Shown: in pieces, positions 55,690 through 64,000 of the stretch
Position numbering within the stretch: position 1 is the first letter of the stretch
Layout: the number at the start of each line of letters is the position of its first letter
Assembly: GCF_035920445.1 (NCBI RefSeq)
Contig: NZ_CP109162.1
Span: 3,596,001 to 3,660,000 of the forward strand
Direction of reading: 5' to 3'
DNA from: Nocardia sp. NBC_01730
Lineage (GTDB): Bacteria > Actinomycetota > Actinomycetes > Mycobacteriales > Mycobacteriaceae
DNA length: 64,000 bases
The notes under the pieces: generated by a model
The model's input: the letters and a program-made list of their open reading frames with translations, nothing else
Told to the model about the DNA's origin: nothing
Database searches by the model: none
Translations under genes and position numbers: made by a program

Positions 55690-56571
55690 GTGACCCCAAC
55701 CGGATCCACCCTCCCCCGCCGGATGCTGGGCCGACAGCTGCGCGAGCTGCGGAACAAGTCGGGCGTCAGCGTGGAGGTCGCCCGCGAAGCGATCGGCGTG
55801 GGCAAACAAACCCTGTGGCGGATGGAGACCGGGCAACCGGTCCGGCTGAATCCGCTGTTCATCGAGCGGTTGTGCAAGGTGTACGGCGCGTCGGAGGACG
55901 TCACCAACATGATGCTCGGACTCGCCGAGGAAGCGGGCCGCACAGGGTGGTGGCATGCCTACGGGGATGCGATCCCCAAGCATTTCGATCTGTTCGTCGG
56001 GTTGGAGGAGGCGGCGAAGCGGATCGTCTCTTATCAGACGACGCTGTTGCCCGGCCTGTTACAGACCGATGAGTATCGGCGCGCCATAACTTGGGTCGAC
56101 TCACCCACGATGCCGACCGCAGAAGTCGAGCGACGCATCGAGCTGTTCAATCGGCGAAAGATACGCCTGACCATGACCGACAACGCACTGACCGTCGAAG
56201 CGCTCGTGGACGAGGCCATGCTGCACCGAGCCATCGGCGGCCCGGCCGTCATGGCCGATCAACTGAATTGCCTTGCGAAAGTCGGTGAGCTGCCGAATGT
56301 TTCGGTGCGCGTGATCCCTCTCAAGGCTGAGGCGTATGCCGGTCTCGTGGTTGGACCGTTCGTACTGCTCGAGTTCCCCCGGCATCCAACAGCGCACCTC
56401 ACCGAGCCGCCGGTCATCTACGTACAAGGCCACACCGGTGCGCTGTACCTTGAGAAGTCCGAGGAGGTTCGGCAGTATCAGTACGCCCACGCCGATCTGC
56501 AACGTTCGGCATTGGATGAGCTCCATAGCCGTTCCCTCATCCGCAAGATCGCGAAGGAGTACGCGACATGA
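55690..56571 (+). CDS. XRE-family regulator with DUF5753
   Basis: The 293-residue protein has a helix-turn-helix (LGRQLRELRNKSGVSVEVAREAIGVGKQTLWRMETGQPVRLNP, residues about 13-55) and the DUF5753 domain (FVGLEEAAKRIVSYQTTLLPGLLQTDEYRRAI, ALVDEAMLHRAIGGPAVMADQLN, VIYVQGHTGALYLEK). The GTG at 55690 has AAAGGGA upstream. Its end overlaps the DUF397 gene by ATGA, the typical regulator/partner pair of actinomycetes. Confidence 0.92.
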   Translation: MTPTGSTLPRRMLGRQLRELRNKSGVSVEVAREAIGVGKQTLWRMETGQPVRLNPLFIERLCKVYGASEDVTNMMLGLAEEAGRTGWWHAYGDAIPKHFDLFVGLEEAAKRIVSYQTTLLPGLLQTDEYRRAITWVDSPTMPTAEVERRIELFNRRKIRLTMTDNALTVEALVDEAMLHRAIGGPAVMADQLNCLAKVGELPNVSVRVIPLKAEAYAGLVVGPFVLLEFPRHPTAHLTEPPVIYVQGHTGALYLEKSEEVRQYQYAHADLQRSALDELHSRSLIRKIAKEYAT

Positions 56572-56774
56572 GCACAGAGCTATCCGAGGCCGCCTGGTTC
56601 AAGAGCAGGCGTAGCAGTCCCAGCCAAGACTGCGTTGAGGTCGCGTTCCTCGGCAGTGGATTGGTCGGTGTACGCGACTCGAAGAATCCAACTGGCCCGG
56701 CTCTCGTGTTCACCCCAACTGAGTGGGACTCATTCGTAGCTGGCATAGCCAGCGGCGAACTCGACCGGCCATAG
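56568..56774 (+). CDS. DUF397 protein
   Basis: The 68-residue protein has the DUF397 core: WFKSRRSSPSQDCVEVAFL, VGVRDSKNP and LVFTPTEWDSFVAGIASGEL. DUF397 proteins act with the upstream XRE/DUF5753 regulator, possibly as an antitoxin-like or activator partner. Its start overlaps the regulator's stop by ATGA. Confidence 0.93.
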   Translation: MSTELSEAAWFKSRRSSPSQDCVEVAFLGSGLVGVRDSKNPTGPALVFTPTEWDSFVAGIASGELDRP

Positions 56775-56998
56775 TCCGGAGCCGGGTTCCCCACCGTTGC
56801 CCCGGATCCTCACATGCCAAAGGTTCCGGGGCTCACGCTCGGAGAACAATCCCGGCCCGCCGACGGCCTCGCCTGCATGCGCGATCGCTTGCACCCGCGA
56901 AAACGCACCGGTAGCGTCGACCTTCGCTGGCAGGGGGCGGAGGAACCGGTCCGGCCCTGACAAGGTCAGGCACAACAAACCGGCTGCGAGGGGAATCA

Positions 56999-57568
56999 AT
57001 GACACCACAAGCGAATTCGCGACGGCTGACCATCCTCGCCGTCGGTGCCGCGCTTGCGCTGGCAGGCTGCGGTCCTTCGACCGATGGTGACGCCAAGCCG
57101 AACGGAAGTTCCTCCGCGAACCCGAGCATTGCTCCCGACGTACCAGCAGGCTACGACCCTTGTACGGACATCCCGCAGAGTGTGCTCGATTCGGAGAATC
57201 TGCGCAGCAAGGACAAGGAAGACTCCAACGCGTCGGGGGGCGTCAGATGGCGCGGTTGCGCGTGGATTCAAACTGACGGGTACGCGCCCGTCATCCGCAC
57301 GACAAACCTCACCGTCGATATGGTGCGAGACAAGAAGTTCGCTGACGCACGCGAGTACACCATCAATGGTCGGCACGCGATCTCTACCCGGCAAGTGGAC
57401 GAGCACCCCGAGGCCGTGTGCACGATCAACGTGGAGATGAACGGCGGCAGTCTTGAGTTCTTCCTCAGCAATCCCTCGTCACGCAAAGCCACCGGCAACC
57501 TGGATACGTGCGAGCTTGCGCGAAAGCTGGCCGAAAAAGTCGTCCCGACGATTCCTTCCAATGCTTGA
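56999..57568 (+). CDS. DUF3558 lipoprotein
   Basis: The 189-residue protein has a signal peptide and lipobox LALAGC (Cys near residue 23), so it is a membrane-anchored lipoprotein. The mature part matches DUF3558: DPCTDIPQSVL, WRGCAWIQT, GRHAISTRQ, CTINVEMNGGSLEF and DTCELARKLAEKVV with conserved Cys. Such genes occur beside ESX-type loci in mycobacteria and Nocardia. GAGGGG lies upstream of the ATG. Confidence 0.85.
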   Translation: MTPQANSRRLTILAVGAALALAGCGPSTDGDAKPNGSSSANPSIAPDVPAGYDPCTDIPQSVLDSENLRSKDKEDSNASGGVRWRGCAWIQTDGYAPVIRTTNLTVDMVRDKKFADAREYTINGRHAISTRQVDEHPEAVCTINVEMNGGSLEFFLSNPSSRKATGNLDTCELARKLAEKVVPTIPSNA

Positions 57569-57610
57569 AACATGCTGATCGCAATTAGACTCACCGGGAG
57601 GGAGTAGCAC

Positions 57611-58090
57611 ATGGGTGACGACAAGGCGCAACCACCTCGACCTATGGCGAATATGCTCGCCGCGGCACGGGAGGGGCAGTTAGGTATCCAGATGATGCCA
57701 GAGGACTTCATATACATAGACCGCGACTGCGAATACTTCAAAGATGTAATTCAAAAGATCCAACGGTCCATGGACGTTGTTTCACAGCAGGAACACTGGG
57801 GCGTGGGTGAAGGCAACAACGAGATGATCTCAGCACGTACCATTGTCGACAGATTCAGAAAGAAGGCTCGCGGGGCCGAAGACCGCAACAGCGTCTACCA
57901 GGTGATGGACGACCATTACCGCATTGTCGAAGATATACAAGCGGTTTATCGGACAGTTCGTGACCGAATGATACAGGCGGACAGCAACTTTGCCGCTGAA
58001 TTCAACAGACTGAACACTAGCTTGCCCGAACGACCACCTGTACCACTGAAGGCAGGCCCGTACCTTCTCCCCGATGGAAGTACACGATGA
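57611..58090 (+). CDS. WXG100-like helical protein
   Basis: This 159-residue protein is mostly helical. A Trp-Gly turn (HWGVGEG, Trp63) and a YxxxE signal (YRIVE, Tyr103) are spaced about 40 residues apart as in WXG100/ESX substrates, but the overall sequence is not a standard EsxA or EsxB. GGGAGG precedes the ATG. Its stop overlaps the PPE-like start by ATGA, so the two are co-translated and may form a secreted pair. The assignment is by pattern and neighbours. Confidence 0.6.
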   Translation: MGDDKAQPPRPMANMLAAAREGQLGIQMMPEDFIYIDRDCEYFKDVIQKIQRSMDVVSQQEHWGVGEGNNEMISARTIVDRFRKKARGAEDRNSVYQVMDDHYRIVEDIQAVYRTVRDRMIQADSNFAAEFNRLNTSLPERPPVPLKAGPYLLPDGSTR

Positions 58091-59232
58091 ACGGCTACGA
58101 AGGTACGAGAATTCCAAGCGGTGGCGAGCATCCCGATAGGTGGGAGCACCCGAGTATCAAAGACGCCTTCAACCCGCTCGATGTCACCGACGCGATGAGT
58201 CAAGCGCAGAAGTATTGGGAGGCACATCAGCAGTGGGAGCAGGGCGTTGAGACGTTTGCTCGCTCCATCCTCAACTCGATTTCTCAAGCTTGGTCTGGCC
58301 CGGCTGCGGAACAGTCCAAAGCCTCGATTCTCAACTACACCAATGACCAAGCTAGACCGCTGACTCCAGCCCTCGCTGAATTACACTCCCGCGTTCGCGA
58401 CGCGGCGAATGCGATCGTCAACACGAAGAAGGCCATCCCCGACCCCGTCCAGGTCACCTGGACCTCATGGGCGTGGCCCCCACACCGATGGGACCTGCAA
58501 CGCGACCAGTCCGAGGCCGAACAGGCGGCGCGGGCCGCGATGCGGGACTTCTACGTGCAGCCGTTCAGCGAGATGGACGGCAAGATTCCGGTGCTGCCCA
58601 CACCTGTGGGCCCTACTGCGTCGGTGGACATTCCGCCTCCGCCACCCGGCGGCTACCAGGGTGACGACGGCGGCGGTGCGCCGACTTCGTCCAACTCGGG
58701 CGATCCCAGCACCACCGATTCCGGAATCCCCGGCGACAAGGACGGCGACGGCAAGACCGACGAGTCGGGCACCGAAAAACAGTCCAACGAACAGTCGACG
58801 CAAGAGCAACAATCCGACGCGACGACACCCACCACGCCTGCGGGCCTTGACCCCACGGCGACGACTCCGGCCAGCACCACAGACCCCACCAAGACCGTCC
58901 CGACCAGCACCGGAACCCACAGCAGTCCAGGCACTCCCGGGATGCCAGGCACGCAGAATCAGCCGCAACCAGGACGCAGCATTCCCGCTACACCCCAATC
59001 TCCGAACACATCGGCGAACCCGGCGGCGGCTACAAAGGCAACGACGAACGCACGCGGTTCCTCCGGTATGCCCGGTATGTCCGCACCCGGCGCGCGGGGC
59101 GGCGGCGGCAAGGACGACGAGTCCGAACACAAGACACCGGACTACCTGATCAACCAGGAGAACACCGACGAACTCCTCGGTGAGATCCCGAAGACGGTGC
59201 CCGGCGGCGTCATCGGCGGCAGCCCGGACTGA
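58087..59232 (+). CDS. PPE-like ESX substrate with low-complexity tail
   Basis: Residues 1-150 are helical with a WSG turn (AWSGPAAEQSKASI, Trp69), typical of ESX/PPE-type substrates. Residues about 180-350 are Pro/Thr/Ser/Gly-rich disordered sequence. The end EHKTPDYLINQENTDELLGEIPKTVPGGVIGGSP is a compact motif that I associate with the C-termini of Nocardia ESX-like proteins. It lies between a WXG-like protein and EspG, the usual chaperone for PPE proteins. Confidence 0.75.
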   Translation: MNGYEGTRIPSGGEHPDRWEHPSIKDAFNPLDVTDAMSQAQKYWEAHQQWEQGVETFARSILNSISQAWSGPAAEQSKASILNYTNDQARPLTPALAELHSRVRDAANAIVNTKKAIPDPVQVTWTSWAWPPHRWDLQRDQSEAEQAARAAMRDFYVQPFSEMDGKIPVLPTPVGPTASVDIPPPPPGGYQGDDGGGAPTSSNSGDPSTTDSGIPGDKDGDGKTDESGTEKQSNEQSTQEQQSDATTPTTPAGLDPTATTPASTTDPTKTVPTSTGTHSSPGTPGMPGTQNQPQPGRSIPATPQSPNTSANPAAATKATTNARGSSGMPGMSAPGARGGGGKDDESEHKTPDYLINQENTDELLGEIPKTVPGGVIGGSPD

Positions 59233-59346
59233 GCGGGCCGCACACTCTTCGATTCGGCATCCGCCCGCATGGCCTCCGAACAAGCCATGCGGGCGGGTGC
59301 GCGCACGACAGCGGTCGCCACCCCGCGCGACCAGATTGGACCTCGA

Positions 59347-60123
59347 ATGGCTGAATGGACTTGGGACCCAGATGATTTCGCCTCGCTCTGGTACAGCGAC
59401 GCACACGACCGCTTCCCCAGCCCCTTGCGCTACACCAGCCGTTTCGCCTACCGCGACGACTTCGCCACCCACCGCACGGCGGTACGCGACCGCTACTCCC
59501 CTGACGAACTCGACGAGATCAACGCCGCACTGCACACCCTGAGCACCTCCGACATCCGCATCGAAATCCTCGGCGGCACCTGCAAACACAAGAACAGCAC
59601 CGGCCGCGGCGACCTACGCGAATACCGAATAATCGGCGCCCGCAACACCTACAGCGCCGTCATCCTCAGCCAATCCGGCACCCAACACGAACACAGCCCC
59701 ATCCGCGTACGCATGTTCCGCACTGAACAACTCCCCACCCGCCTCATAAACGCAATCCCTCCCTGCCCACCCGGCACCGAAAAACCCGCCGCCTTCCACC
59801 CCGACGACCTCTCCCCCCGCCGCGACACCTACCTCCAAGACAACGCCCGCAACACCCCCCGCGAGCAATACCAACGCCTCCTCCACCGCCCCGCCGACGG
59901 CGGCGGCACCGCCGTCCTCCTCACCGCCCCACTCCTCACCCACACCAAACCGTCCAAAGTCCTCCAATGGCACGACATCTCCAACGACGGCCGCTACACC
60001 GAACTCCGCACCCACCACATCACCATCCGCCCCACCACCCCCACCGACCTGACCACCCACTTCACCACCTGGATCGACCAAGCCCTCCAACACCTAGCCG
60101 ACGCGCGCCCCGACTCCTGGTAG
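59347..60123 (+). CDS. EspG-type ESX chaperone
   Basis: The 258-residue protein matches the ESX secretion-associated EspG family in layout: WTWDPDDFASLWYSDAHDRFPSPL at the start, a helical DELDEINAALHTL segment, IRIEILGG strands, and the LLTHTKPSKVLQWHDISNDGRYTELRTHHITIRPTTP end. EspG binds PPE-type substrates and delivers them to the ESX channel. ATG 59347 is chosen because the family starts with such a Trp-rich segment; an in-frame ATG at 59269 is possible. The last third has unusually C-rich codons. Confidence 0.75.
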   Translation: MAEWTWDPDDFASLWYSDAHDRFPSPLRYTSRFAYRDDFATHRTAVRDRYSPDELDEINAALHTLSTSDIRIEILGGTCKHKNSTGRGDLREYRIIGARNTYSAVILSQSGTQHEHSPIRVRMFRTEQLPTRLINAIPPCPPGTEKPAAFHPDDLSPRRDTYLQDNARNTPREQYQRLLHRPADGGGTAVLLTAPLLTHTKPSKVLQWHDISNDGRYTELRTHHITIRPTTPTDLTTHFTTWIDQALQHLADARPDSW

Positions 60124-60699
60124 CCGATCCGACACAACCAAAGGGCAGCCAGAAGCGCCGAATGAGCAACGCCAGAAGCTATCAGATGCGAGGCTCGAAG
60201 CGCCGACCGTGGCGAGCTTCTTGACGATTGAACTCGCGATCCTCGATCCGCGAATCGTGCAGTGTGCCTCGCCTGACCCCGATCGGTTGATCCATCGAGC
60301 AGTTCACAGGGCCCGGCACTCGAGCGTCGTCACCTCCAACCTGCAGTTCGGCAATGCGCACTTGCTCGGGTGAACACGTGCTGGGTAGGGCCGAAGTTTC
60401 ACGGGTTCGGCTGTCAGAGTGTGGCCTTATCGATCTGTTCGCGGAGGATGTCGCCGTGACCTGCGTGCCTGGCGAACTCTTCGATTGTCGGCTGCCAGGA
60501 GGAAGGGACCACTTCGGAGCCGGTTTTGCCATGAGGATGGGTTCTGTCGCAGATAGCGTGATGGCGTTGGTGGGCGTGTTGCGGTTGGATCCCGTCGCTG
60601 GTATTGACGGCGGGCCTACGTTGGTGATCTCGTCCGAAAGTTATTGCCACACTTCGGTGCACTCGACGACTTGGGCGAGGCCTCGACATTCCATGCCGG
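60124..60699. other. Intergenic with gene remnant
   Basis: 576 bases without an intact gene. Only the C-terminal DUF664 remnant at 60414-60488 was recognised. Confidence 0.5.
60414..60488 (-). pseudogene. DinB/DUF664 C-terminal remnant
   Basis: The minus strand reads IEEFARHAGHGDILREQIDKATL and stops. This is the characteristic end of DinB/DUF664 proteins (His-containing metal site). The upstream frame no longer resembles the family, so the gene is decayed. Confidence 0.55.
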
Positions 60700-61383
60700 T
60701 CACTTCTTGCGGCCGTCCCAGGGAACGCCGAACCAGCCGTTAAAGGAATTCAGCAGGGCCACCAGAGCCGCCCCCAGCCGCCAGTCCAAGTCGGGTGCGT
60801 ACAGGCGTAGCCGGTCCCCGAACGGTCTGAAGTCCAGGAACAGTTGGCCGCCCGCACGCCACCTGATGCGCCGAGGGGCGCGGGGGAAGTCGCCGTTGTT
60901 GAGCACGGCGGCGAGGAAGACGAATGGCAGCAGAGGGGACATCAGCCAGCAGACGAGCCACCAGAAGATCCGGCCCTTGTAGCCCACCGCTTCAGGGACG
61001 CCGGGCTGTCCCACCGTCCAGCGGGTTCGTATACCTCTGCCTTTGAGCGCTTTCTCGCGTACGAGAGTGCCGATGACCTCACCGTGCGCACCGAGCACCT
61101 GATACGTCGCCACCCCGCTGTTGGCCGACTGAGTCACCAGAGTGACCACCCGGCTGCCGCGGTGTTCGTCGGCCCACAGAACGAACGAGCGAGCACCGGT
61201 GCCGCGCGCCGCGAGGTAGGCGGGTATGCCGCCGGGCGGGAGTTCGCGCTCCACGTACGCGACGATCCGGGGCGTCCCTGATCCGTCGGTGAGCTCGACA
61301 ACGTTCCTGACAGGTGGAGGGGCATCTCCTTCCTCCAGATCCTTGAGCCTCACCGGAGGAATCCTCATGGTCAGATCGGCTGT
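60700..61383 (-). CDS. Hypothetical membrane protein
   Basis: I do not recognise this 227-residue protein. The N-terminal two-thirds are strand-rich (GTPRIVAYVERELP, VVTLVTQSANSGVATYQVLGAHGEVIGTLVREKAL), reminiscent of LURP-one or scramblase-type barrels. One or two membrane spans follow (IFWWLVCWLMSPLLPFVFLAAVL) and a cytosolic end. GTG 61383 is chosen because AGGAG lies 8 bases upstream. Confidence 0.6.
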   Translation of the reverse strand, partial: TADLTMRIPPVRLKDLEEGDAPPPVRNVVELTDGSGTPRIVAYVERELPPGGIPAYLAARGTGARSFVLWADEHRGSRVVTLVTQSANSGVATYQVLGAHGEVIGTLVREKALKGRGIRTRWTVGQPGVPEAVGYKGRIFWWLVCWLMSPLLPFVFLAAVLNNGDFPRAPRRIRWRAGGQLFLDFRPFGDRLRLYAPDLDWRLGAALVALLNSFNGWFGVPWDGRKK

Positions 61384-61523
61384 CACCCTGCATGCTCCTT
61401 CGTGCTGTCTCTCGTAAACGTGGAAAGGCCACCCGGCGGCATCCAGACCCGGTGCCACCCTCCGTGCGAGTTCGGGGCATCGTCCAAATCCCGTGCCCGC
61501 CACGATGATCTCACGTAGGCGGA

Positions 61524-62032
61524 TTGCAGAGTCGCGTTGACGACCGGGTGCTCAGCAACCACCGCCTCATATGCGGCGATCGCCTCGGTCGGGAGGCCAC
61601 CGTTGACGTCGGACTGGACGGAGATGCCGGGCCGTACCTCATGCCCCGTGCGAATCTCGACCGATGTCACATCCGATGGCGGCTCGCTGGGCGACGCCGA
61701 GTTGGTCACGCTCGCGCTTATGCAGGCCGTGCTCGGCTTCACCTCGAGGCCAAATGGCTCCGCCACGCCTGCGCTCACCTGCGGCATCTCTTCCCGTACC
61801 TGCCCGAGCAGTCCTGCTACAACAAGCGCCTGTGCAAGGCCGCCGAGCCGCTGCGTCGGGTCACCCGATTGCTGGCCGCCGACACTTCTATGTGGAGCGA
61901 CGACGTGCGGATCGTGGACTCCACGCCGGTGGAGTGCGGCCGCTCGCGCGAGACCGTCAAGTGCTCCGACCTAGCCGGATGGGCCGATACTGGCTGGGGA
62001 ACGCCCTGGCGCGGTGCGCGCTGCGGCGGTGA
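61524..62032 (+). pseudogene. Truncated, frameshifted IS982-type transposase remnant
   Basis: Plus-strand frames read SLGDAELVTLALMQAVLGFTS, then KWLRHACAHLRHLFPYLPEQSCYNKRL, then SDDVRIVDSTPVECGRSRETVKCSDLAGWAD in a shifted frame. These are consecutive parts of IS982-like DDE transposases. The C-terminal half is missing. Confidence 0.7.
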
Positions 62033-62071
62033 GGGTGGCGTTTCGGGGCCACTCACGGTAGAAGTGGGTCC

Positions 62072-62422
62072 ATGTCTGACCAGCAGCCTTCCCCTCACCT
62101 GGCCCAGATGGCCGGTGCGCCCAAGGCGTACGCACCACCGCAAGCCCGGGGGGTCAGCGCGAGCTACCGGCGATGGGCCAGCATTCTCATCTGGCTCGCA
62201 ATCATCATCGCAGTCCTCGTGGTGGTTGCGTTCGTGGCGAGCCTTGTCCTCCTTGCGCAGGCGGACGCGGACGATAGGAACGCTGCCTACGGTTACCTCG
62301 CCATCTTTCTCTGGTTCGGGATCGTCGCGGCGATCCCGGTCCTGCTCGCGGTCGCCATCCCCGGTTCGGTCATGAAGCGGCGCGTGCGGCAGCAGCGGCA
62401 GGCGGGGATCACACCTTCGTAA
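62072..62422 (+). CDS. Small membrane protein, two spans
   Basis: The 116-residue protein has a Pro-rich cytosolic N-terminus, two hydrophobic segments (ILIWLAIIIAVLVVVAFVASLVLL and YLAIFLWFGIVAAIPVLLAVAIPG) and a basic tail. No known family is recognised. It is a single gene after an IS remnant. Confidence 0.6.
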   Translation: MSDQQPSPHLAQMAGAPKAYAPPQARGVSASYRRWASILIWLAIIIAVLVVVAFVASLVLLAQADADDRNAAYGYLAIFLWFGIVAAIPVLLAVAIPGSVMKRRVRQQRQAGITPS

Positions 62423-62616
62423 GGCGCCCCTTCGACTTACCGCTGGTACATGCAGGACATCGATGGTTTGGCGGTCCCGGGCGCACGGCCTCGGCCCGCA
62501 TCACTGGCAGCGCACCGGATGCTGAGGACCACGCTGCCACCGGTTGGGTGCAGCGGATCGGCATCAACACCGAACCCGACGACTGGCCAACCACCTTTAA
62601 CTGCGCGGGATTGCGG

Positions 62617-62952
62617 TTAGAGCCCCTGGGCTTGGTCGCGACGGGTCCTGGCCGCCCGGCGGCGGAGTTCGGCCCGGTCGAGCGCGTTGTAGATCGCGTC
62701 GTACCCCGCGATACCGAGCCCGACCACGCCCAGGATGCCGACGACCACCGCAACCGGGACAAAGCTCAGCACGATGCAGATCACCGACACAGCGATGAAA
62801 CCCAGGCCGATCCAAAGGCTCCACCGACCGAGGGCGCTCATGCGGCGACCAGTTTTCCCGGCAGCGCGCCGGCCTCGAACGAACGGGCTACGAGCACCGG
62901 CGCGAGGATCAGGGCTACGGTCGAGCGGCGGGTACGCACGTGAATCACTCAC
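62617..62952 (-). CDS. Small membrane protein
   Basis: The protein of up to 111 residues has one or two hydrophobic segments (WSLWIGLGFIAVSVICIVLSFVPVAVVVGILGVVGLGIAGY) and a basic tail. No family is recognised. GTG 62952 has AAGGA upstream; ATG 62841 would give 74 residues. Confidence 0.5.
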   Translation of the reverse strand: MSDSRAYPPLDRSPDPRAGARSPFVRGRRAAGKTGRRMSALGRWSLWIGLGFIAVSVICIVLSFVPVAVVVGILGVVGLGIAGYDAIYNALDRAELRRRAARTRRDQAQGL

Positions 62953-63879
62953 TTCCTTGGTGGTGGCACTTCATCGATGAACGCCACGAGGGTCGGCAAT
63001 GACGTGACACCGGCCGCACGTGCCGAGTCTACTTCTCCAATAGTCGTGCTCCGAACCAGTCGAAACGCGGGTGCCAGCCGTTGTTCCGCAGGACCGCGAA
63101 CACCGGCACCTACTGGGGGACGCCCTGACGAGCCGAAGCCAGACCGATATTATCCAGCTCCCAGTCGCCGGTGCGCGGCCACACCACCCAGGCACACAGC
63201 TTGGTGCACTTCCGCACCTTGACCCGCGGCATCGGCGACCCGATCACAATCGACAACGCACGTTCGATCTCGCACTCGGCATGACGACACCGCACCATCC
63301 CGTGCGGCGGAGGTGCAGAAAGCACAAAGCCCGCCCGAAAGTGTGTGCCCTCAGGACCTTTCCCGGCCTCGGAGACGCTCGTTACCCTGACCTCAGGGTG
63401 CCCGCACTGTCGAAACCCATGTGGCGCAAGATTTCCGAATGGCACCGGTTGGGATGAAATCGCATGGCCCTGCAACCAAAACCGTTGGCGGCGGCGTGGA
63501 CGACGACCCCGGCTCTCAATCCCGATTGTCAACGTGGCCGCGTCACACGGGCACGGCGCGGTTGACCGACGAGATCAGCATCCTGCCAAGAAGGACCGGA
63601 CCAGGGTCGGTTCACTGCTTGGTCAAGGCGGGTGTGGTCGGGCGATCCGAGACTCGTAGAACGAGTGGTGCTGTCGACGCCGTCCAGACGTCGGTGCGCG
63701 ACTGGTCAGCGGCATTTTCGTGCCGGCCAACCCATTACTGCCGACCAGGGTGCGACGGCGCAGCTTGCTGATTGCTGTTTGATAACCAGATGTCACTTTC
63801 GTTAGTTGGGGCCGTCGTTGATCACCTAGCGTCGGATGGTCAGGTGTTATCCAGGTCAACAAGAGCTGAGGTAACTGGG
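62953..63879. other. Long stretch without a supported gene
   Basis: 927 bases. A minus-strand frame (63532-63110) ends with a segment reading KVRKCTKLCAWVVWPRTGDWELDNIGLAS, and VPVFAVLRNNGWHPRFDWFGARLLEK follows after a stop; together they might be a decayed gene, but I cannot name it. Nothing else was recognised. Confidence 0.35.
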
Positions 63880-64000
63880 ATGGCTGCGAAGTTCGAGATC
63901 TACAAGGACAAGTCCGACAAGTACCGGTTCCGGCTCAAGGCCGCCAACGGCGAAGTCATTGCAGTCGGCGAAGCATATGAGTCCAAGGCTGCGTGCAAGA
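63880..64000 (+). CDS. YegP-family DUF1508 protein (partial)
   Basis: The visible start MAAKFEIYKDKSDKYRFRLKAANGEVIAVGEAYESKAACK matches the small beta-strand DUF1508/YegP repeat, a stress-related domain of unknown detail. GAGG lies 10 bases before the ATG. The gene runs off the right edge. Confidence 0.88.
   Translation, partial: MAAKFEIYKDKSDKYRFRLKAANGEVIAVGEAYESKAACK

Noticed and set aside
1..64000. tRNA, rRNA or CRISPR array
   Set aside because: Scanned by eye for T-loop sequences, rRNA motifs and regular short repeats; none found.

Overview
The window is high-GC DNA from an actinomycete of the Nocardia/Mycobacterium group, most likely a Nocardia-type genome. The evidence is gene content: mycobacterial-type PncA, GlbN and PknK proteins, DUF3558 lipoprotein, EspG-type chaperone, XRE/DUF5753 plus DUF397 pairs, DUF4254 proteins, F420-type enzymes, and frequent GTG starts with ATGA/GTGA gene overlaps. 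No rRNA, tRNA or CRISPR was found. Most of the window looks like accessory chromosome with many regulator-enzyme pairs, decayed genes and transposon remnants.

Layout. 1-3.7 kb (minus): a coupled three-gene sugar nucleotide/polysaccharide operon (UXS-like decarboxylase, membrane GT2 glycosyltransferase, galE cut by the window edge). 4-9.4 kb: an MFS transporter, then a MarR / DHA2 exporter / YceI operon in which four carboxypeptidase-regulatory-like domains run across the last two genes. 9.6-13.4 kb: an LLM oxidoreductase behind a MerR-type promoter, an AsnC remnant, the first DUF4254 protein, and a TetR/NmrA operon. 13.6-24.8 kb: two PknK-type kinase/ATPase regulators enclosing a GGDEF protein, a terpene synthase and a PAS-ANTAR protein; the second PknK lacks the catalytic-loop Lys. 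25-30.3 kb: XRE regulator, two ABC-2 permeases with no ATPase, an APC transporter, an ImmA-like protease and a second DUF4254 protein.

30.8-40.1 kb: PPOX protein, FAD monooxygenase with twin orphan operators, SDR/HxlR pair, GlbN, a MerR protein fused to a beta-clamp-like region, a TPR-like protein, an iron-box lipoprotein, a nitrobindin and a LysR regulator. 40.3-46.3 kb: a full-length DnaE1-type polymerase followed by a Tn3 transposase remnant, a SUKH protein and pncA. 47.1-51.3 kb: two diverged same-orientation IS3-family copies on either side of a class 3 lipase gene; the first is intact with a 4-bp target duplication, the second is frameshifted.

51.4-55.4 kb: NmrA/TetR pair with twin operators, a decayed CMD gene, and a minus-strand unit of unknown function (hypothetical, DUF4254, hypothetical, catalytically degenerate PAP2). 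55.7-60.1 kb: XRE/DUF397 pair followed by an ESX-like accessory module (DUF3558 lipoprotein, WXG-like protein, PPE-like protein, EspG) with no secretion machinery in view. 60.1-64 kb: small membrane proteins, DUF664 and IS982 remnants, a long non-coding stretch and the start of a YegP-family gene.

The best candidates for undescribed biology are the MerR/beta-clamp fusion, the Lys-less PknK paralogue, the ESX module, the repeated DUF4254 genes and the extra-looking DnaE.
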